From assembly GCA_019243595.1 (NCBI GenBank), contig JAFAUA010000244.1:1-5844 (forward strand): DNA of 5,844 nt, read 5' to 3'. Both the position numbers and the translations under genes were made by a program. This document shows positions 1 through 5,844 of this stretch, piece after piece. The DNA is from Acidimicrobiia bacterium (GTDB taxonomy: Bacteria > Actinomycetota > Acidimicrobiia > Acidimicrobiales > AC-14). Below the pieces are notes generated by a model. It did no database searches. It saw nothing but the letters and a program-made list of their open reading frames with translations, and had not been told where the DNA came from. The first letter of the stretch is position 1; each line of letters begins with the position of its first letter.

Positions 1-2763
<2,763 letters not shown>

Positions 2764-2764
<1 letters not shown>

Positions 2765-3837
2765 CAGGTGTTCTTGGCGATCAGGTCGGCGAACTCGGCG
2801 AACAGGTAGCGGGCGTCGTGGGGACCGGGGCCGGCCTCGGGGTGGTACTGCACGCTGAAGGCGGGAATGTCGCGGCAACGCAGACCCTCGACCACGCCGT
2901 CGTTGAGGTTGAGGTGGGTGACATCGGCGGTGGAGACCGATCCCTCGCCGACCGCGTAGTTGTGGTTCTGGCTGGTGATCTCCACGCCGCCCGTGGCCAG
3001 GCGGCGCACCGGATGGTTGCCACCGTGGTGGCCGAACTTGAGCTTGTACGTCGACCCGCCGAGGGCGGTGCCGAGCAGCTGGTGACCGAGGCAGATGCCG
3101 AACACGGGAACCTCGCCGAGCAGACCACGGATGGCATCCACCGCGTAGGTGACGGCGGCCGGGTCGCCGGGACCGTTGGACAGGAACACGCCGTCGGGAG
3201 CGCGTTCGAGCACGGCATCGGCGGGTGTCGAGGCGGGGACGACCTCGACCGTGGCGATCTCGCGTAACAGGCGAAGGATGCTCGACTTGATGCCGAAGTC
3301 GTAGGCGACGACCCGGATCGGTCCTCCCTCGACGACATACGGCTCGGCCGTCGTCACCGTGGCCACCAGGTCGACGCCGTCGGTGCCGGGCTCGTTCTGG
3401 GCGGCCTCCTTCAGCACCCGCTCGTCGGCCGTGCCGAAGGCGCAGGGCATGGAGCCCGCCTCGCGGATGTGGCGGGTGAGGCGACGGGTGTCGATCCCGG
3501 CGACGCCCGGTACCCGATGGCGGGTCAGCCAGCTGCCGAGGTCGTCGGCCGCCCGCCAGCTACTAGGTCGCCGGGCCAGGTCGCGCACGACCACGCCGCG
3601 GCAGAAGGGCCGGCGGCTCTCGTCGTCGGCGTCGGCCACGCCGTAGTTGCCGATGTGCGGGTACGTGAAGGTGATGACCTGCCCGGCATAGGACGGGTCG
3701 GTGATCACCTCCTGGTAGCCCGACAGCACGGTGTTGAACACGACCTCGCCCGTGGCGACACCGTCGTCGGGGAGGTGGCCGATGGCCTCACCCTCGAACG
3801 TGGTGCCGTCGGCGAGGATGAGCAGGGCTTCAGTCAT
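2764..3837 (-). CDS. carA: Carbamoyl-phosphate synthase small (glutaminase) subunit
   Basis: Class I glutamine amidotransferase subunit. It hydrolyses glutamine and delivers ammonia through a tunnel to CarB for carbamoyl-phosphate synthesis feeding both pyrimidines and arginine. The protein has 357 residues, slightly short of the 382 of E. coli CarA but in the family range. The N-terminal CarA-specific domain (about 1-150) carries [20 protein letters not shown] and [10 protein letters not shown] (about 34-67). The GATase domain (about 174-355) carries the oxyanion-region NGPGDP (221-226), the nucleophile elbow GICLGHQ with C249, [11 protein letters not shown] (267-277), SQNHNYAV and the catalytic H332 and E334 in QYHPEA. 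The triad is therefore complete. The ATG at 3837 is chosen because it overlaps the pyrC stop as ATGA, has GAGG 7 bases upstream and gives the usual [15 protein letters not shown] N-terminus; the frame is open for about 77 codons upstream, but that stretch is an arginine-rich shadow of pyrC. It abuts carB through TGATG, as expected for two subunits made in equal amounts. Confidence 0.97.
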
Positions 3838-5120
3838 CTCTGGGCCTCGGCGTCGACGACGACGGGTTCGCCCCGCAGCAACGTGTGGCGTACCCGACCG
3901 GTGAGCTTGCGCCCTGCGTAGGGCGTGTTGCGGCTGCGGCTGGCCAGATGTTCCGGCTCGACCACCCACACGGCATCTGGATCGATCACCGTCAGGTTGG
4001 CGGGCGCACCGTCGGCGATCGGGCCGCCGTGCTGGCCGGCGAGGCCCGCGATGCGCGCCGGCTGCCAAGAAAGGAGGGCAAGCACACGCTCGAGCGGCAG
4101 GTCGAGCTCACCGATGGCGAGCGGCAGTGCCGTCTCCAGGCCGAGCATGCCCGGCGGCGCCTGGTCGAACGGCAACTCCTTGGCCTCCTGAGCGTGGGGA
4201 GCGTGGTCGGTGGCGATGGCGTCGATCGTGCCGTCGGCCAGCGCGGCCTTCACGGCGTCGACGTCAGCCTGTGGCCGCAGCGGCGGATTGACCTTGTAGA
4301 CGGGGTCATAGGAAGACACCGTCTCGTCGGTGAGAGTGAAGTGGTGCGGGGCCGCTTCGGCGGTGACGGCGATCTTGGCCGCCTTGGCGGCGCGCACCAT
4401 GGCGATCGCCATCGCCGTCGACAGATGCAGGAAGTGCACCGGTGCGCCCGTCAGCTGGGCCAGGGCGACGTCGCGGGCGACCATCATCGACTCCGCCTCG
4501 GTGGGAATCCCGGGAATCCCCAGCCGGCTCGACCAGTCACCCTCGTGCATGTGGCCGCCCTCGGCCAGCTCATCGTCCTCGCAGTGCTGGGCCAGCAGGA
4601 CGCCGAGGGCGGACGTGTACTCGAGGGCGCGACGCATCAGCCGGGCGTCCTGTACGCCGGCCCCGTCGTCGGTGAACAAGCGCACGCCGAGCGCCGCCAT
4701 CTCCGCCAGCGGTGCGAGCTCCTCGCCCTTCCGGCCCTTGGTGATGGCCCCCGCCACCCGCACGTCGCAGCACGCGGTAGCGCCGAGGTCGAGGACCTCG
4801 CGCACGACGGCGGCCGAGTCGATGGCGGGCTCGGTGTTGGGCATGGCCACCACGGCGGTATACCCACCCAAGGCCGCGGCCCGGGACCCGGACTCAACTG
4901 TCTCCGCCTCCTCGCGGCCGGGCTGGCGCAGGTGAGCGTGCAGGTCGACCAGCCCCGGTGCGACCACACAGCCGGACGCGTCAAGGAGCCGAGCCCCCGA
5001 CGGCGCGTCCACCGACTCGGCGACGGCCGCGACGACGCCGTCGACGACCAGCACGTCGGCTCGCCTGCTCCCCGTGGCGTCGACGACCTTGCCGCCTCGC
5101 AGAACCACCTCAGCCGCCAA
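3834..5120 (-). CDS. pyrC: Dihydroorotase, class I (zinc amidohydrolase)
   Basis: Catalyses reversible cyclisation of N-carbamoyl-L-aspartate to L-dihydroorotate, the third pyrimidine step, in the cytosol. The protein is 428 residues, normal for class I enzymes. A small N-terminal beta domain (about 1-53) leads into the amidohydrolase barrel, and the C-terminal strands return to the beta domain. Metal ligands are all visible: HAHLRQPG (H61, H63), FTDDG (D151), AQHCED (H179), FLHLS (H232) and ATDHAPH (D305). The Asp at 151 in place of a carboxylated Lys is typical of the class I, Bacillus/Aquifex-like group. Substrate contacts R65 and N95 (MPNTEP) are also present. I chose TTG at 5120 because homologous proteins begin at about this point and a G-rich run sits 5 bases upstream. 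The frame is open further upstream to an ATG at 5174, but that would add 18 unlikely residues inside pyrB; a GTG at 5108 is another alternative. The gene overlaps pyrB by 11 bases and carA by 4. Product is very secure, start is moderately secure. Confidence 0.96.
   Translation of the reverse strand: MAAEVVLRGGKVVDATGSRRADVLVVDGVVAAVAESVDAPSGARLLDASGCVVAPGLVDLHAHLRQPGREEAETVESGSRAAALGGYTAVVAMPNTEPAIDSAAVVREVLDLGATACCDVRVAGAITKGRKGEELAPLAEMAALGVRLFTDDGAGVQDARLMRRALEYTSALGVLLAQHCEDDELAEGGHMHEGDWSSRLGIPGIPTEAESMMVARDVALAQLTGAPVHFLHLSTAMAIAMVRAAKAAKIAVTAEAAPHHFTLTDETVSSYDPVYKVNPPLRPQADVDAVKAALADGTIDAIATDHAPHAQEAKELPFDQAPPGMLGLETALPLAIGELDLPLERVLALLSWQPARIAGLAGQHGGPIADGAPANLTVIDPDAVWVVEPEHLASRSRNTPYAGRKLTGRVRHTLLRGEPVVVDAEAQR
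3845..3848 (-). promoter_or_regulatory. Ribosome binding site of carA (GAGG)
   Basis: GAGG on the minus strand lies 7 bases before the carA ATG, inside the last codons of pyrC. Motif and spacing fit a Shine-Dalgarno site and decide the start at 3837 over upstream in-frame codons. The ATGA overlap also allows re-initiation by ribosomes finishing pyrC. Confidence 0.6.
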
Positions 5121-5844
5121 GGTCGCCCCCCGAGCCGAGGATGAGAAACAGGACGGCCATGCGGACCGCAACACCGTTGGCCACCTGGCGGGTGATGACG
5201 GCGCCGGGTAGGTCGGCCACCTCGGCCGCGATCTCCACGCCCCGGTTCATCGGCCCGGGATGCATGACGATGGCGTCGTCGGCGAGCAGCCGGGCTCGCT
5301 CGCGCGTGAGGCCGTAGAGCGCCGTGTACTCGCGCAGCGACGGAAGAAGGGCCTCGGTCTGGCGCTCGCGCTGCATGCGAAGCAAGTAGACGACGTCGGC
5401 CTTGGGAAGGACGCCGTCGATGTCGTGGCTCACGGCGACGGGCCAGCCGGCGAGGCTGGGCGGCAGCAGCGTCGGCGGGGCGACGAGTGTGACCTCGGCC
5501 CCGAGCATCGAGAAGGCCAGCACGTTCGAGCGGGCCACGCGTGAGTGCTTCACGTCGCCGACGATCGCCACCCTGAGCCCAGCGAGTGAGCCTCGCCGCT
5601 CCCGGATCGTGTAGCAGTCGAGAAGGGCCTGGGTCGGGTGCTCGTGCCACCCGTCGCCGGCGTTGATCACCGCCGCGTCGGTCCAACGGGCGACCTGCCA
5701 GGGCACACCTGCCGAGGAGTGCCGGACGACGATGGCGTCGACACCCATCGCCGCGATCGTCAGCACCGTGTCGCGGACCGACTCCCCCTTGTTGACCGAC
5801 GAGGAGGCGACCGAGAAGTTCATGGTGTCGGCGGTGAGGCGCTT
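5110..5844 (-). CDS. pyrB: Aspartate carbamoyltransferase catalytic subunit, 5'-partial
   Basis: Cytosolic enzyme that joins carbamoyl phosphate and L-aspartate to form N-carbamoyl-L-aspartate, the committed pyrimidine step. The frame is open to the right edge, so 244 residues are visible. The family is usually about 300-320 residues, so some 65-70 N-terminal residues, including the STRTR carbamoyl-phosphate loop, lie outside. The methionine at 5823 is internal (preceded by KRLTADT), not the start. Numbering from that Met, I see the mobile-loop Lys in SSSVNKGES (K12), the VVRH arginine (R34), the HPTQ motif (H62, Q65), the GDVKHSR segment (R95), the LLRMQRER loop (R149, Q151) and HPGPMNRG near 188-195. 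These match known ATCase ligand-binding residues. HPGPMNRG and the absence of a visible pyrI fit the unregulated bacterial type, although pyrI could lie elsewhere. The stop overlaps the start of pyrC by 11 bases, so the two are probably co-transcribed and translationally coupled. Identification is very secure; the true start cannot be given. Confidence 0.97.
   Translation of the reverse strand, partial: KRLTADTMNFSVASSSVNKGESVRDTVLTIAAMGVDAIVVRHSSAGVPWQVARWTDAAVINAGDGWHEHPTQALLDCYTIRERRGSLAGLRVAIVGDVKHSRVARSNVLAFSMLGAEVTLVAPPTLLPPSLAGWPVAVSHDIDGVLPKADVVYLLRMQRERQTEALLPSLREYTALYGLTRERARLLADDAIVMHPGPMNRGVEIAAEVADLPGAVITRQVANGVAVRMAVLFLILGSGGDLGG
5126..5131 (-). promoter_or_regulatory. Putative ribosome binding site for pyrC
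   Basis: A run of six G on the minus strand, inside the last codons of pyrB, ends 5 bases before the proposed TTG start of pyrC. It is a G-rich, imperfect Shine-Dalgarno match, but it favours the TTG over the GTG at 5108 and the ATG at 5174. Because it is also coding sequence for Gly residues of PyrB, the match could be fortuitous. Confidence 0.4.

Noticed and set aside
3838..4068. Possible 77-residue N-terminal extension of CarA
   Set aside because: The frame is open upstream of the ATG at 3837, but the translated extension is Arg-rich, lies inside pyrC and is unlike any CarA. The GAGG site and ATGA overlap support 3837.
3885..5144. 419-residue open frame on the plus strand opposite pyrC
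   Set aside because: Fully antisense to a clear dihydroorotase gene, of biased His/Arg/Gly-rich composition and with no recognisable domain; a high-GC shadow frame.
4637..5686. 349-residue minus-strand frame spanning pyrB and pyrC
   Set aside because: Arg- and Pro-rich frame-shifted reading of both genes, without motifs. Both genes are intact in their own frames.

Overview
The window is a gene-dense, high-GC stretch (roughly two thirds G+C by eye). Every base falls inside one operon read on the minus strand: the first four enzyme functions of de novo pyrimidine (UMP) synthesis. In transcription order, from the right edge to the left, these are pyrB (aspartate carbamoyltransferase, 5' end outside the window), pyrC (dihydroorotase), carA (carbamoyl-phosphate synthase small subunit) and carB (large subunit, 3' end outside the window). 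No intergenic DNA is visible. pyrB and pyrC overlap by 11 bases, pyrC and carA by 4 (ATGA), and carA and carB by 1 (TGATG).

The genes act in sequence. CarA takes ammonia from glutamine and passes it to CarB, which uses two ATP and bicarbonate to make carbamoyl phosphate. PyrB condenses carbamoyl phosphate with aspartate to give carbamoyl-aspartate, and PyrC closes the ring to dihydroorotate. The steps downstream of dihydroorotate (pyrD, pyrE, pyrF) and any regulator such as pyrR are not in the window.

The gene order pyrB-pyrC-carA-carB, the GC content and the style of the protein sequences (class I dihydroorotase; CarA and CarB wording typical of Actinobacteria) suggest an actinobacterium. 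The order Acidimicrobiales or its relatives is a plausible guess, but I cannot prove it from this window alone.

Reading CarB codon by codon over its 921 visible residues gave no frameshift or stop. The catalytic residues I could place in all four enzymes are present. I found no mobile element, CRISPR array, RNA gene, promoter, terminator or novel system. The region looks like core metabolism; its only mild curiosities are a short insertion in CarB, the absence of a gene between pyrC and carA, a TTG start for pyrC, and a 17-base repeat left by CarB's internal duplication.
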